DNA of 46,102 nucleotides from Cymbomonas tetramitiformis (Eukaryota; Chlorophyta; Pyramimonadophyceae; Pyramimonadales; Pyramimonadaceae), in NCBI GenBank assembly GCA_001247695.2, contig LGRX02035466.1:1-46102 (forward strand), written 5' to 3'. The position numbers and the translations under genes were made by a program. A model generated the notes under the pieces. It did no database searches. It was not told the DNA's origin and saw only the letters and a list, made by a program, of their open reading frames with translations. Position 1 is the stretch's first letter. Every line of letters starts with the position of its first letter. Positions 8,539 to 17,248 of this stretch are shown in pieces.

Positions 8539-9279
8539 CTAAGAGGAAGAGTCACAAGTTTTGCAGAAGTGGACGGTAGGCTCCCCTACTTCAGTTTTGA
8601 GAACTTCACACCGATTGCACACCGGTTTGTTACAAGTAAAGCAACATGCCCAACCAAATTTTTCAAAGGTAGTAAAAGCTTCTGGATAGTCAAAGTCTGC
8701 TGTATCGAACATAAAATCGGCATACACGGTCTTAGAAAGGGAGACTGTTTCTACACAGTCAATACACTTGACAGAAACTTTATCACCTGTAATATGCTGA
8801 CAAGTTGGGCACATATACTTGTAACCTTTATTAAAACCAAGGTCAACATGCGCAAACTCTGCCAGAGGTAAGAAAATACTGTGTAACTCTCTTGTTGTGA
8901 AGTCACAGTCAATAAAACCAACGGTGGTTAGTGCTTGACGGACGTCATCCGCTGAAAAATATCTGCTGAAGTTACAAAAATCACACTTTAGAGCGGTCGG
9001 TGAATAACTCTCGGTAACCTGAGAATCGGTTAGCTCTTCTTGAGAATCCGTCACTTGAGAATCGGTAAACTCTTCTTGAGAATCGGAAGGCTCCTCAAGT
9101 CCATACTTTTCAAAGCAAGGCGCACAACAAGGAAAAGTAAGACCTTTGGCAGAAAAACACTTGTAACCTATTGCTGCAAGTATGAAACCGGCATCTGAGG
9201 ACTTTTTGAGCTCAGCAAAGGTGACGATGCTGCCAGGCTCAACAGAGTTAAAAACTTTAGGAAGTGCTTCTTCTTTGTA
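8539..9279 (-). pseudogene. Cys-rich multi-zinc-finger cargo protein, 5' truncated
   Basis: The frame is open from the junction at about 9279 (in-frame TAG just beyond) to 8539. It encodes Cys pairs (CFSAKGLTFPCCAPC), a Ser/Asp/Gln repeat tract with copies of TDSQ, then CDFCNF, CPTC, CIDC and a C-terminal CFTCNKPVCNRC...HFCKTC resembling a RING/FYVE-like zinc fold. Base composition is clearly GC-richer than neighbouring genes. No ATG precedes the first Cys cluster, so the N-terminus was probably lost when this sequence joined the truncated lipase gene. Shorter initiation at a GTG (9054) is possible but unlikely. Probably a captured host-interaction gene; function unknown. Confidence 0.6.
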
Positions 9280-10127
9280 CTAACGAAGCTTCCCAAAGAT
9301 ATGAAAATGTTTTTAAAAAATTTGGAAATAATTACAAAATTTCGGTAACCGGTCACTCAAACGGAGCCGGACAAAGCAATTTCATTGCCGAAAAATATAA
9401 TGTCGAGGGTCATCATTTTAATCCAGCTATTAATCCCTTGCAAAAACCGGTAAATACACCAACGGAAAAACAATATGTTTATTCAACGGAAGGAGATTTA
9501 GTTTCATTACCGGCAAGATTTAAACCTCATCCAAATTCTAATTATGAAATCATTCATGTCAATCCAAAACCGGGAACTGAAAATGATCTTGTAAAATTAC
9601 ATGATATAGAGCAAATGTATACCGAAAATTATCCCCAAACCGAAAGAGTTTCCACGGCAAGATCTAGATTTGGTTTCGCAAATGCTATAGGCGGTTCAGT
9701 TATGGGTGGTTATTTTGGATACTATCAACCAACAAATTCTAAAGATGAACATTATTTTAGAACGACTCAAGGGGTATTAGAAGGTGCATTGTTAAACGAA
9801 GCGCCCCCTATTAATTTTACAGATTTTATGGATACCATGGGAGTTAAAGAGAGTCTAAAAGAAAAGAATTATTTACGGAAATATTTAGGATTGCATCCAA
9901 TTGAAGAAAAAAATATAGAAAAAGTCCCTAGTTATGACCCAATTACCGAAAAAATTAGAAAAATAACGGGTAGACAAAAGCAAGATAAAAAGCTATTTTC
10001 GCCTACAACCGGAGTAAGTTATGAAAATAGAAACACAAATTCAGGTAATTTTAAAAAGGGAATTAAATATGTCGAGTATGACGGCAATAGTTCAACACCT
10101 ATAAAAGTCGGTGTAATAAATCCATAA
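9276..10127 (+). pseudogene. Lipase-like alpha/beta hydrolase, N-terminally truncated (element A)
   Basis: Homologous to the C-terminal half of the full-length protein at 40829-42154. It keeps the nucleophile elbow G-H-S-N-G (serine at codon 28 from 9276) and the HHFNPAINPL segment that parallels TTFNPFLSHL in the other copy, but the upstream region with the YHG strand is missing. The break lies at about 9262-9280, where the GC-richer zinc gene begins. The C-terminal part diverges more strongly than the core. The downstream order, DUF5754-like then p71 then mCP, is kept. Confidence 0.7.
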
Positions 10128-10142
10128 GATATATAATATAAA

Positions 10143-10439
10143 ATGGCAAATTGTAAATATAAAACTGTAAAAATTAAAAAGTCTACAAAAAAAGATAAAA
10201 AATTAATGGCAATTTTTGATAATTTAAAAACAGTTCATTTCGGTGCAAAAGGTTATACAGATTTTACTACAAATAAAGATATAAAAAGAAAATTTAATTA
10301 TCTCAAACGTCATAAACCCAATGAAAATTGGAGTACATGTGATACTCCCGGTTCGCTTTCAAAACATTTATTATGGGGTAATTCCACTTTATTAGAAAAA
10401 AATATTAATAAATATAAAAGAACATTTAATTTAAAATGA
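10143..10439 (+). CDS. DUF5754-like small protein
   Basis: 98 residues. The centre, KKLMAIFDNLKTVHFGAKGY followed by TDFT...RKFNYLKRHKPNENWSTCDTPGSLSKHLLWG, matches the signature I associate with DUF5754, a small family widespread in large DNA viruses (HFGAKGYxDxT, RHxxxENW, GxLSxxxLW). Biochemical function is unknown. It sits 15 bp after the lipase stop with a TATATAATATA motif immediately upstream of the ATG. Its stop overlaps the next ATG by 4 bp. A distant paralogue lies at 37480-37771. Confidence 0.8.
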   Translation: MANCKYKTVKIKKSTKKDKKLMAIFDNLKTVHFGAKGYTDFTTNKDIKRKFNYLKRHKPNENWSTCDTPGSLSKHLLWGNSTLLEKNINKYKRTFNLK

Positions 10440-10651
10440 ATATAGAAAAAGATCTTTTAATAGTGGAAGCCGAAAGAATATTTAAAAATATTCCCAAAGC
10501 ACATATTGAACTTTTAGTAGATGATTATTTAAATAGAACCATTTATTACACTGAATTAGCCAATGGAAATATCGAAATTTCTAAACCAAAAATTAGGGAC
10601 ACGGAAGCAAATATTAAAAATCAATCTTTTATTAGTATAGATAATGAATAA
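10436..10651 (+). CDS. Small conserved protein p71
   Basis: 71 residues, homologous to the protein at 42144-42380: both have an N-terminal helix, then (L/I)IDDY, a Y/F-Y-E/T-x(2)-NGN motif and a polar end. It overlaps its neighbours at both ends (ATGA with the previous gene, 8 bp with mCP), so it belongs to the capsid transcription unit. The same position immediately before mCP in both elements implies a structural or assembly role. No named family recognised. Confidence 0.7.
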   Translation: MNIEKDLLIVEAERIFKNIPKAHIELLVDDYLNRTIYYTELANGNIEISKPKIRDTEANIKNQSFISIDNE

Positions 10652-11630
10652 TATAATTTCATCACGAACTATATATTTAAATAGTGAAGAAAATTCGGCA
10701 GGTGATTCTCGAAGAATAGATGTAAATATACCAACAGCTTTATTAAATTATAGAGTTACAAGTAAATTACGTGTTGTCTTGAATTCCTTTTCGGCTGCTA
10801 AAACATGGTACACTAATAATAATTTTAATGGAATATTCTTTATAGGAAAAATCGATACTAATAAATTATTTCCCGTAGAAATTCCTTTTGCAAATTATAC
10901 AGAATTAGCTCAATTAGAAACAGTTTTAAGTACAAATATAAAAGCAGTTTTAGATAATGAATTTGCATATACCGGAACGGTTACCGTAGAATATAATGGT
11001 AACCCTATAGATTATAAAAATAAGTTTAATATTACTTTATCAATTGCAGTTCTGAATATTAAGTTTGTTTCTTTTTCAGTTAGAAATGAATTCAATGCAA
11101 ACAATCCTTTGCAAGCTGAACTACAAACTAAAGTTATAGCTCCAAGCAAATATAACGACGCCGACGAAATTTTAGGCGGGCGTGTAAATAGACAAACTAA
11201 CAATTTATCAAATGTTTCTCAATTAATTGATTTATTCGAAATAAAAACAGCGGACACAATATTCGAAAGTTATTATCCTTGTAATTTGCAAACAAATGAT
11301 GCACTATATTTGCGAATATCAAGTTTGCCTACTAACAATGTTGAGTCTACAAATTTATCCGCTATAAGTAGTGATAGCACTTCTTTAATTGCTAGCGATA
11401 TTTTTGCTAAAATTCTTTTACCAAATGACTTGACTACAAACTTTATAGATTTTTTAAATCCAAGTGACAATTTTGCTATTGACATTTCAGGATCACAATT
11501 GACTGAATTAAAATTTGTCTTGGCCGACTCTAAAAATAGACCCATACCTTTAGTTTCCCCCACGGAAGCACGGGACGGAAGTATAAGTTATTCTATGTCA
11601 ATAATTATCAAAGAACTTTCACAATTTTAA
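10644..11630 (+). CDS. Probable minor capsid (penton) protein, element A
   Basis: 328 residues, beta-rich, starting with SSRTIYLNSEEN and NIPTALLNYR. The conserved blocks LNSFSAAKTWYT, DEILGGR and LQTNDALYLR are shared with the copy at 42364-43349. It lies directly before the MCP, the usual place of the penton/minor capsid gene in Polintons and related viruses. I assign it by position, length and beta-rich character; the jelly-roll fold is inferred, not visible. Appears intact. Confidence 0.75.
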   Translation: MNNIISSRTIYLNSEENSAGDSRRIDVNIPTALLNYRVTSKLRVVLNSFSAAKTWYTNNNFNGIFFIGKIDTNKLFPVEIPFANYTELAQLETVLSTNIKAVLDNEFAYTGTVTVEYNGNPIDYKNKFNITLSIAVLNIKFVSFSVRNEFNANNPLQAELQTKVIAPSKYNDADEILGGRVNRQTNNLSNVSQLIDLFEIKTADTIFESYYPCNLQTNDALYLRISSLPTNNVESTNLSAISSDSTSLIASDIFAKILLPNDLTTNFIDFLNPSDNFAIDISGSQLTELKFVLADSKNRPIPLVSPTEARDGSISYSMSIIIKELSQF

Positions 11631-11649
11631 AATTTTTTATTTATGTTAC

Positions 11650-11670
11650 TAATATATTATATATAAAAGA
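11650..11670 (+). promoter_or_regulatory. AT-rich promoter-like leader of the MCP gene
   Basis: TAATATATTATATATAAAAG lies directly before the MCP ATG. Comparable TATATAAT-type stretches sit within about 25 bp of the ATG of most capsid and fibre genes in the window (before 10143, 13362, 13740, 25110, 30208, 44759, 45103; on the minus strand before 17232, 19049, 23043). This is a shared element-specific promoter candidate. Confidence 0.5.
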
Positions 11671-12999
11671 ATGTCTTTGCCATTAACTCTTGCGTACGCA
11701 CTTCAAAAAGTTTCCGGGTATAGCACTAATTATTTTAGGCTTGAAACCACAAATCAAGACACCGCAACAAATAATTCTACAATCACTCTAAATCTTCCGT
11801 CAAACATAATTATAAATTTGAAATCACTTTCGATGCATTGTGAAGCTCGAGCGAACGAAGCCGATATTACCATTCCGGGAGGTGCTGATTTTTTGAGAAC
11901 AATGCTTCCAAATGGTTTAGAAAAATTAATCTCTCGGGTAGAATGCACGGCTGGAGGTGTGCAAATCCAAAGTGGTTTTAATGGATACAGCACCGTCGCT
12001 ACGGTTCTAGACAATTTAAAAACTACTTTAAATAAAGAAATTAGTTATCAAAGAGTTTTACAAAACCAAGAAATTGAAGTGACCGACCTTGATTATTATA
12101 AAACATTTCGACCTTTTATAATTCAAGAATTTAGAAGCTTTATAGGAGAGAGCGAGCCGAGTTATTTAGATACATCTCTTTTGCCACCTATTCAACTTCG
12201 ATTTTATTTGCATGGTCCGGAAGTTTTAGGTGCTGTTCAAAATAGCTTGGGATTAGGAAATGGTTTAAATAACGACGGTCAACAAGCTTTAATTTCAGGT
12301 GGAAGATTTACTTTACAAAAACTTTATTTTACAATTGAAACTATCACCTTCTCAAATGGAGTCTATGATTCGGCAGTCGACGCAAAATTAAAAAGAGACG
12401 GATTTCTTGAAATTCCGTTCAAGAATTACTATTCTTTCACATCTTCACACGACGGTATGAATAAATCTACACGATTTAGTTTAAGTTCTCAATCGATTGA
12501 TGAAATATACGCTGTCCAACGTATAGGGGATTATCAAACCAAATCCCTCGGTCTTGTGCAAATCGACAATAAAATCGGTTCTACTTATATACCAAGTTAC
12601 TTTGACTTCAAATCTGGAAGACTAGGAAGTGCACAATTCAATGTGAATAATCTTTATATTCCAAATTACCGAAACGATGCATTAGGATATTTCAATTCGA
12701 TGTGTGTGGCGAAAGCTGACCAATATATGACAAAATGCGGTTGTAAAGTCAATTCTTTTGAAGATTGGGTTAATCATTATTTCACTTTTATGGTTCGCTT
12801 AAATATGCCTAGTGATATGGGCGTAAGAAATTTATCAGGTCTCGATAGTCGCAGCCTTAACACTATGATGTATTTAGAGACTAGTGTAGGTACAAACACA
12901 ACTGAACAAGTATTAACAAATAATGAAGTGTTTGTATTTTGTGCGTGTACAAGTGTTTTGCGTGTAGGTGTTGGGCGTATGATTGAATTGATTGTTTAA
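11671..12999 (+). CDS. Major capsid protein, probable double jelly-roll, element A
   Basis: 442 residues, the largest intact structural protein. It begins MSLPLTLAYALQKVSGYSTN and is beta-rich throughout. The segments QLRFYLHGPEVLGA, ETITFSNGVYDSAV, IPFKNYYSF and KSTRFSLSSQS are shared with the copies at 43387-44734 and 26520-27019. Length, position between mCP and the fibre genes, and the companion ATPase fit the Polinton MCP that forms pseudo-hexameric capsomers. The double jelly roll is inferred. Appears complete and is the best template for an intact MCP here. Confidence 0.85.
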   Translation: MSLPLTLAYALQKVSGYSTNYFRLETTNQDTATNNSTITLNLPSNIIINLKSLSMHCEARANEADITIPGGADFLRTMLPNGLEKLISRVECTAGGVQIQSGFNGYSTVATVLDNLKTTLNKEISYQRVLQNQEIEVTDLDYYKTFRPFIIQEFRSFIGESEPSYLDTSLLPPIQLRFYLHGPEVLGAVQNSLGLGNGLNNDGQQALISGGRFTLQKLYFTIETITFSNGVYDSAVDAKLKRDGFLEIPFKNYYSFTSSHDGMNKSTRFSLSSQSIDEIYAVQRIGDYQTKSLGLVQIDNKIGSTYIPSYFDFKSGRLGSAQFNVNNLYIPNYRNDALGYFNSMCVAKADQYMTKCGCKVNSFEDWVNHYFTFMVRLNMPSDMGVRNLSGLDSRSLNTMMYLETSVGTNTTEQVLTNNEVFVFCACTSVLRVGVGRMIELIV

Positions 13000-13030
13000 A
13001 TGTTTATTTATTATTATACATAATAAAAAA

Positions 13031-13348
13031 ATGAATCGATTTCAACCAAATGACTCTCCTACAAGTTTAGGTGAACGTATAGGTCAAAATAAAGCTGAAT
13101 TACCACCATCTCTAATGCAAATGTCCGGGTTTAGACCACCTTCTATGCAACAATTGCCTTGTAAATCCATAAGTGACATAACTTTACCCCCAGCCAAAAT
13201 TTCAAATGTAAATGAATTAGCTGGATATAAATCTTATATTTTTGGACATGGAGATAAACCAACTTTAAAAACTTCAATGTTTACCTTTCCCGAACAACAT
13301 CCTTTAAATAATCCAATTCTAAAACCTGCAAATTCTTTCTTTGTGTGA
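13031..13348 (+). CDS. Conserved post-MCP protein p105 (copy 1)
   Basis: 105 residues from ATG 13031 (an in-frame ATG 39 bp upstream overlaps the MCP stop and lacks conservation). The homologue at 44759-45073 shares LMxxSGFRxPSM, PCK, PPAxxSNV, GYKSY/GFKSY and FGHGDK/LGHGDK. It is proline-rich, with little predicted hydrophobic core. Its fixed place between MCP and fibre-0 suggests a small capsid or cement protein. Function unknown. Confidence 0.75.
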   Translation: MNRFQPNDSPTSLGERIGQNKAELPPSLMQMSGFRPPSMQQLPCKSISDITLPPAKISNVNELAGYKSYIFGHGDKPTLKTSMFTFPEQHPLNNPILKPANSFFV

Positions 13349-13361
13349 TATATTATATACA

Positions 13362-13706
13362 ATGTCTAGTTTTGGAAAAGAATTAATCATGAATAAAAAT
13401 GTTAATGTAGGAAATGGAGTATTTATTGGTAAAAAAAATAAAACAACAAAAACAACTTTACAAATGGTTGGAGCTGATATTTATTTAGATATTGACGGTT
13501 CTCAAAGCGGTGACCCCGGTATTGTAAATTTGAATATGGCTGCAAAAGCAAATAAAATGAAAGTAAGATTTGATGGTTTGCCTATCGTAGATACAACTAA
13601 TGTTCCTCCGATTGAAGCAATTACACAAGTAAATGGATTATATGTATTCAAAGCGAATTCAACTGATAAATTTGGAACTGTATGTATGAAACTTGCTCAA
13701 CCGTAA
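13362..13706 (+). CDS. Fibre-0: short MSSFG-type virion protein
   Basis: 114 residues from ATG 13362. It begins MSSFGK, the N-terminal motif shared with the fibre-1 and fibre-2 families. The body is beta-strand rich (VFIG..NKTTKTTLQM, DIDGSQSGDPGIVNLNMAAK). Copies occur at 45103-45447 (intact) and 19082-19431 (broken). Placed between p105 and fibre-1 in two elements. Likely a capsid-attached spike or base component; no named family recognised. Confidence 0.75.
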   Translation: MSSFGKELIMNKNVNVGNGVFIGKKNKTTKTTLQMVGADIYLDIDGSQSGDPGIVNLNMAAKANKMKVRFDGLPIVDTTNVPPIEAITQVNGLYVFKANSTDKFGTVCMKLAQP

Positions 13707-13739
13707 ATTTAAAAATCATATTATAATATATATAGATAT

Positions 13740-15355
13740 ATGAGTTCTTTCGGCAAAAATGTATTTCTTACAACTTTAAACAATGTAGCCGACCCTGGTC
13801 CTAATCCTACCGTTCCCGACCCATTAACAATTAATCAATTAAATGTAAATCAAATAGGTGATAATTCAAACCCTTGTCAAACAATTCATATGGCTTCAGA
13901 TTTTTTATACCGTGGAGATATTTCATTTATTGATAATTCAGATGTAAATAATCAAAGAGAATTTATGAAATTACAGACTGACGGTGATTTAAATTTAGTG
14001 AATAATATTAATTTTTATGATTTTATTTTAAATAATCCTGCAAGTAAATCAAAATTTTCGATAGGTTTAGATGAACTTGATAGTTCTTTTGAAATTAAAT
14101 CTTTAGATCCTGTTTCTCAAACGAGATTGAAAATAGGAGACAATGGTATAAATGAATGGTCCTTTATGCAAACAACATTGAATGTAGAACCGAATGGAGC
14201 CGGTGTGCTCCTTAATGATGGTCCTTTGATTTTAAACACCGGTGATATTACTTTGAATGCTGGAAAATTTATTGGTGACGGTTCTTTGCTTCAAAACTTG
14301 CCTTCCGGGGCTAACCAAAATTTACAATCTGTTACCGACCAAGGAAGTACAACTACAACGAATGATATTTCTTTTACCGGAACTGGAAAATTTACGATAA
14401 ATCAAGATGAAATTGATGGTGCTTTAATTAGGATTAGAGGCGGTACTCAAGATGCTAAAATTCGTATTGGTGAAACAACAAATGATGACGGATATATAAA
14501 TGCACAACGTGCAATATTAATAGGCAGAAATGCTGGTTCATTCGGTTGTGGAATTGATGTTTTGGCTTTAGGTTCAGGTAGTGGATATGACCAAGCTGGG
14601 AATTATTCGGTAAATTTAGGAGATGATTCCGGACAAAGTAACGCCGGTGTGGAATCTGTTTCTGTAGGAAGATTTGCAGGCGAAGTTTTTAGTGGTCTAA
14701 ATTCAGTGTCATTAGGTTCATATGCTAATAAGAATACCGGAGGAACTTCGTCTGTCAACAATACTATTTGTATAAATGCAACCGGTGTTGAATTAAATTC
14801 TGTAAATCCAAAATCATTTACGGTAAAACCTATAAGACCAAGTCCTGATGTGACATTATTAGAAAATTTACAATTGTATTATGATTCAGTTTCCGGTGAA
14901 ATAAAATCTGGTGCTATTAATAATGGAAGTATTGGTTCATTAAGTCAAGTTTTGGCTGTCGGTAATTCTGGAAATAACATTAATTTAAGCGGAGATTTGG
15001 ATTGTAGTGCTATACGACTTGTAAGTAGCATAGACTGGGCATATACAACGCCAACATCATCATTGACGACCTCAGGAATTCCTTTGACAGGTTTGACAAA
15101 TGCATATACGGCAACATTACCCACAAGTCCGGTTCCTCATACCGGTGATGTATTTACTTTTGTAAATAATACCGGAAATAGTATAAGTGCTGGAGATATT
15201 GTTCAATTTAACGACGACGTTACTAATATAAATGGTGTAAAAATATATGCAGCTTCGGCAAGTCAATCTAATCAAAATTGTATGCCTATTGGTGTTTGTG
15301 TTCAAAATTCAAACACAGGGAATTCTTGTTTTGTTTGTACAAAAGGATTCACAAC
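13740..15355 (+). pseudogene. Fibre-1: long fibre/adhesin-like protein, 3' cut by a TIR
   Basis: About 538 native residues, then a few codons from the inserted TIR to a stop at 15377. The MSSFGK start is followed by a conserved shaft (TINQLNVNQIGDNSNP). Residues about 260-330 hold glycine-rich repeats (SVNLGDDSGQSNAG, SVSVGRFAGEVFSG, SVSLGSYA) resembling the left-handed beta-roll head of trimeric adhesins. The conserved distal domain (SSIDWAYTTPTSSLTT...) reaches KGFTT. The reading frame is lost where AGTAGT of TIR1 starts (15356); intact copies continue for about 66 residues more. Probably a trimeric vertex fibre, inactivated here by insertion. Confidence 0.8.
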
Positions 15356-15619
15356 AGTAGTTAAGTACCGACTATAGCGTACCATTTATATAAACAAAAT
15401 AAGTAACTAATAAATACAAGAAATAATTACGTAATAAATAGGGAATAAATTACGTGATTAAATGTGTATACAATAAAAAATAAATAAAAAATCTACAATA
15501 AAAATAATAATAATAAATGTAAAATAAAAACAAAATATAAAAGATGAAAATTGTAAGTAAATGAAAAGTAAATTAATTAAGTTCTCAATATATATACATG
15601 TTAATTGTTCTTAAATCAT

Positions 15620-16156
15620 TTATGGAAGTTTAATAAGTCTTTGAATTAATTCTTGTTTATTACCACTTGCTTTGATATGATTAATTTTACACCTTTCTTT
15701 TAGCTCTTTTAGTGTAGTATACGATGTCAAAAAATACACAAGTTTATTTTCACAATATGTAAATGGAAAATGAAAACCACTAAGAAAGTTAGCACGGAAA
15801 CCTAAGATATTATTTGTTGGTAATTCAATTTGCATATTTCTTACATTTATCCTGTTTATATTTATATTTTGGACTTTTCTAAAAAAGTAATATTGAAAAA
15901 ATTTAATTCGCATGTAATCCTTATAAAACTCATATCTGTCATCCACAACATTTTTTGAAATCAAGTTATCGTAATTCTATTTTGGATTGTTATTGGCAAA
16001 CATACAAACTATACACTTCAAATATTTATCGTTTAATTTTTTTCTATTAGGTATATAATTGATTTCCTTGCACACATCTTTCATTTGAAGTTGATGTTTC
16101 ATAATGTAAATCTTTTCTTGAAGTTCACAAGGAAGATGGTTAAATGTGGTATTCAT
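15620..16156 (-). pseudogene. TIR-borne F-box-like/SAP protein with in-frame stop
   Basis: The gene starts at ATG 16156 with the family N-terminus (TTFNHLPCELQEKIYIMKHQ), an LP.(D/E)(I/L)Q.KI pattern reminiscent of viral F-box-like starts. It ends with a SAP motif (LKERCKINHIKASGNKQELI), a DNA-binding helix pair. Codon 60 is TAG (15977-15979); the frame stays open after it. The stop can be inactivating, or the product can be a 59-residue N-terminal peptide. Transcription is toward the TIR tip, as in all TIR-borne genes here. Confidence 0.65.
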
Positions 16157-16158
16157 TC

Positions 16159-16230
16159 TTGCTTTATTTACACTCTTTAAGTGGATTTTATTTTTTGAGG
16201 TTTTTTGTCCCCCTGAAAAAACCGAAGAAG
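16159..16230 (-). promoter_or_regulatory. Conserved inner TIR box (copy 1)
   Basis: Read on the minus strand: TTCTTCGG, TTTTTTCAGGGGGACAAAA, AACCTC, then CCACTTAAAGAGTGTAA just before the TIR gene ATG. Other copies are at 21781-21805 (partial), 26117-26201 and 30429-30516. It lies between the stop of the last internal gene and the start of the TIR gene, so it may hold a terminator plus the TIR-gene promoter. Confidence 0.6.
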
Positions 16231-17232
16231 TTACGGGTTTGGAGAATGAGGAGTCAATTTCAAGAAAAATCTAATAACATCGTTAGAAAAATTTTCAAAC
16301 AACGAAGAAATTCTAAGCTCCAAACCATTCTCTCCAAGTAAATTTGAAGATGCAACTAATGTATCTCTCCTCGCTTCGCTAGTAAAGAAACCTAAACCTT
16401 CACAAATCAAAACATAGTTGTCTACAATGTTATTATTCACATCTGAATCAGCGTGTTGAATTTTGAAATTAGCTTGTTGAGTACCTGTTTCATTACCTGC
16501 TAGCTGAAATATACACATTACACCAAAAGTATTTGAAGGAAATTCCAATATTCGAATACCTTGACCAGCTTTAGGCTGTATTCTCGGAAAATTTGACAAA
16601 TTAAGATTTTCGTATTGTAAAGTTTTTGTTGTTAACTTATTGCATTCTATATCATTACATTCTATATCATTACATTCTATATCATTGCAACCTATTATAT
16701 CACCTTTCATATTAATTCTGAAAAATTGAGTTGCACTACCATCAGGTTTTTTTTGAAAATTTATAAAATATATAGTTTCAGCATTTAGTATGTCCACGGC
16801 TGAGGTATTCAAACCAATAAATGAATTACCTGATACTTTTGTTCCAAATAAATCAATGTTAGTTTTGTTATTTGTAGTATTGTTTATTTCTCCATTGACT
16901 CTTGCATTTCCATTTACTAACAAACCGGAAGTTGTATTTACTTGCAGTTCACTGCCTGTAACAATTATAAGACTATTATCAGTTCCATCCTTTAGTTCAA
17001 TTTGTGCAGTTCCACTATTTAAAACATTTTTCAAATATCGGAAGTTTATAATTGAAGTATTCAAAACGTCTCTGCCGTATAGATTGTTTACGTATACGTT
17101 ACCAACTGTCCTTTCTATATCATTACCACCGGGTAGGTTTTGCCACTTAGTAGACCCCCCAGTTGGAGCATTTCCATTTACCGTATTACATTGTATATTT
17201 TTACAAACAATATCATTTCCAAAAGAAGACAT
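16231..17232 (-). CDS. Fibre-2: MSSFG-type fibre protein (element B)
   Basis: 333 residues from ATG 17232 (MSSFGNDIVCKNIQC). The N-terminal region and the NLYGRDVLNTSIINFRYLKN block are conserved in the copies at 21814-23043 and 25110-26108, while the C-terminal knob (after about residue 225) differs strongly. Residues about 180-198 contain a five-residue repeat (CNDIE) encoded by three 15-bp units at 16643-16687. It sits 16 bp after fibre-1 and before the TIR box, so it is the last internal gene. The pattern of constant shaft and variable tip suggests receptor-binding diversification. Confidence 0.8.
   Translation of the reverse strand: MSSFGNDIVCKNIQCNTVNGNAPTGGSTKWQNLPGGNDIERTVGNVYVNNLYGRDVLNTSIINFRYLKNVLNSGTAQIELKDGTDNSLIIVTGSELQVNTTSGLLVNGNARVNGEINNTTNNKTNIDLFGTKVSGNSFIGLNTSAVDILNAETIYFINFQKKPDGSATQFFRINMKGDIIGCNDIECNDIECNDIECNKLTTKTLQYENLNLSNFPRIQPKAGQGIRILEFPSNTFGVMCIFQLAGNETGTQQANFKIQHADSDVNNNIVDNYVLICEGLGFFTSEARRDTLVASSNLLGENGLELRISSLFENFSNDVIRFFLKLTPHSPNP
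16643..16687. repeat. 15-bp tandem repeat within fibre-2
   Basis: Three exact or near-exact copies of CATTCTATATCATTA (16643-16657, 16658-16672, 16673-16687), in frame, encoding repeated NDIEC. The other fibre-2 copies have a single unit (CNDIKC or none), so this is a lineage-specific expansion. Confidence 0.9.
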
Positions 17233-17248
17233 ATAATATATTATAATA

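Larger units (their letters stand above)
15356..16230. mobile_element. TIR1: terminal inverted repeat of element B
   Basis: It begins AGTAGTTAAGTACCGACTAT, directly inside fibre-1 of element A. The outer arm carries ATTACGTAAT (15426-15435) and a second near-palindromic TTACGTGA site about 15 bp further. The minus-strand SAP gene is inside. The inner edge is the conserved box (16159-16230) ending CCCCCTGAAAAAACCGAAGAA, immediately next to the fibre-2 3' end. The outer arm closely resembles the reverse complement of 31020-31280, defining one of two TIR subtypes. Confidence 0.75.

Noticed and set aside
8539..9279. Inhibitor-of-apoptosis (BIR) domain in the zinc protein
   Set aside because: The Cys/His spacing around FAELKKSSDAGF and CCAPC only vaguely resembles BIR; the characteristic His-Cys end is not evident.
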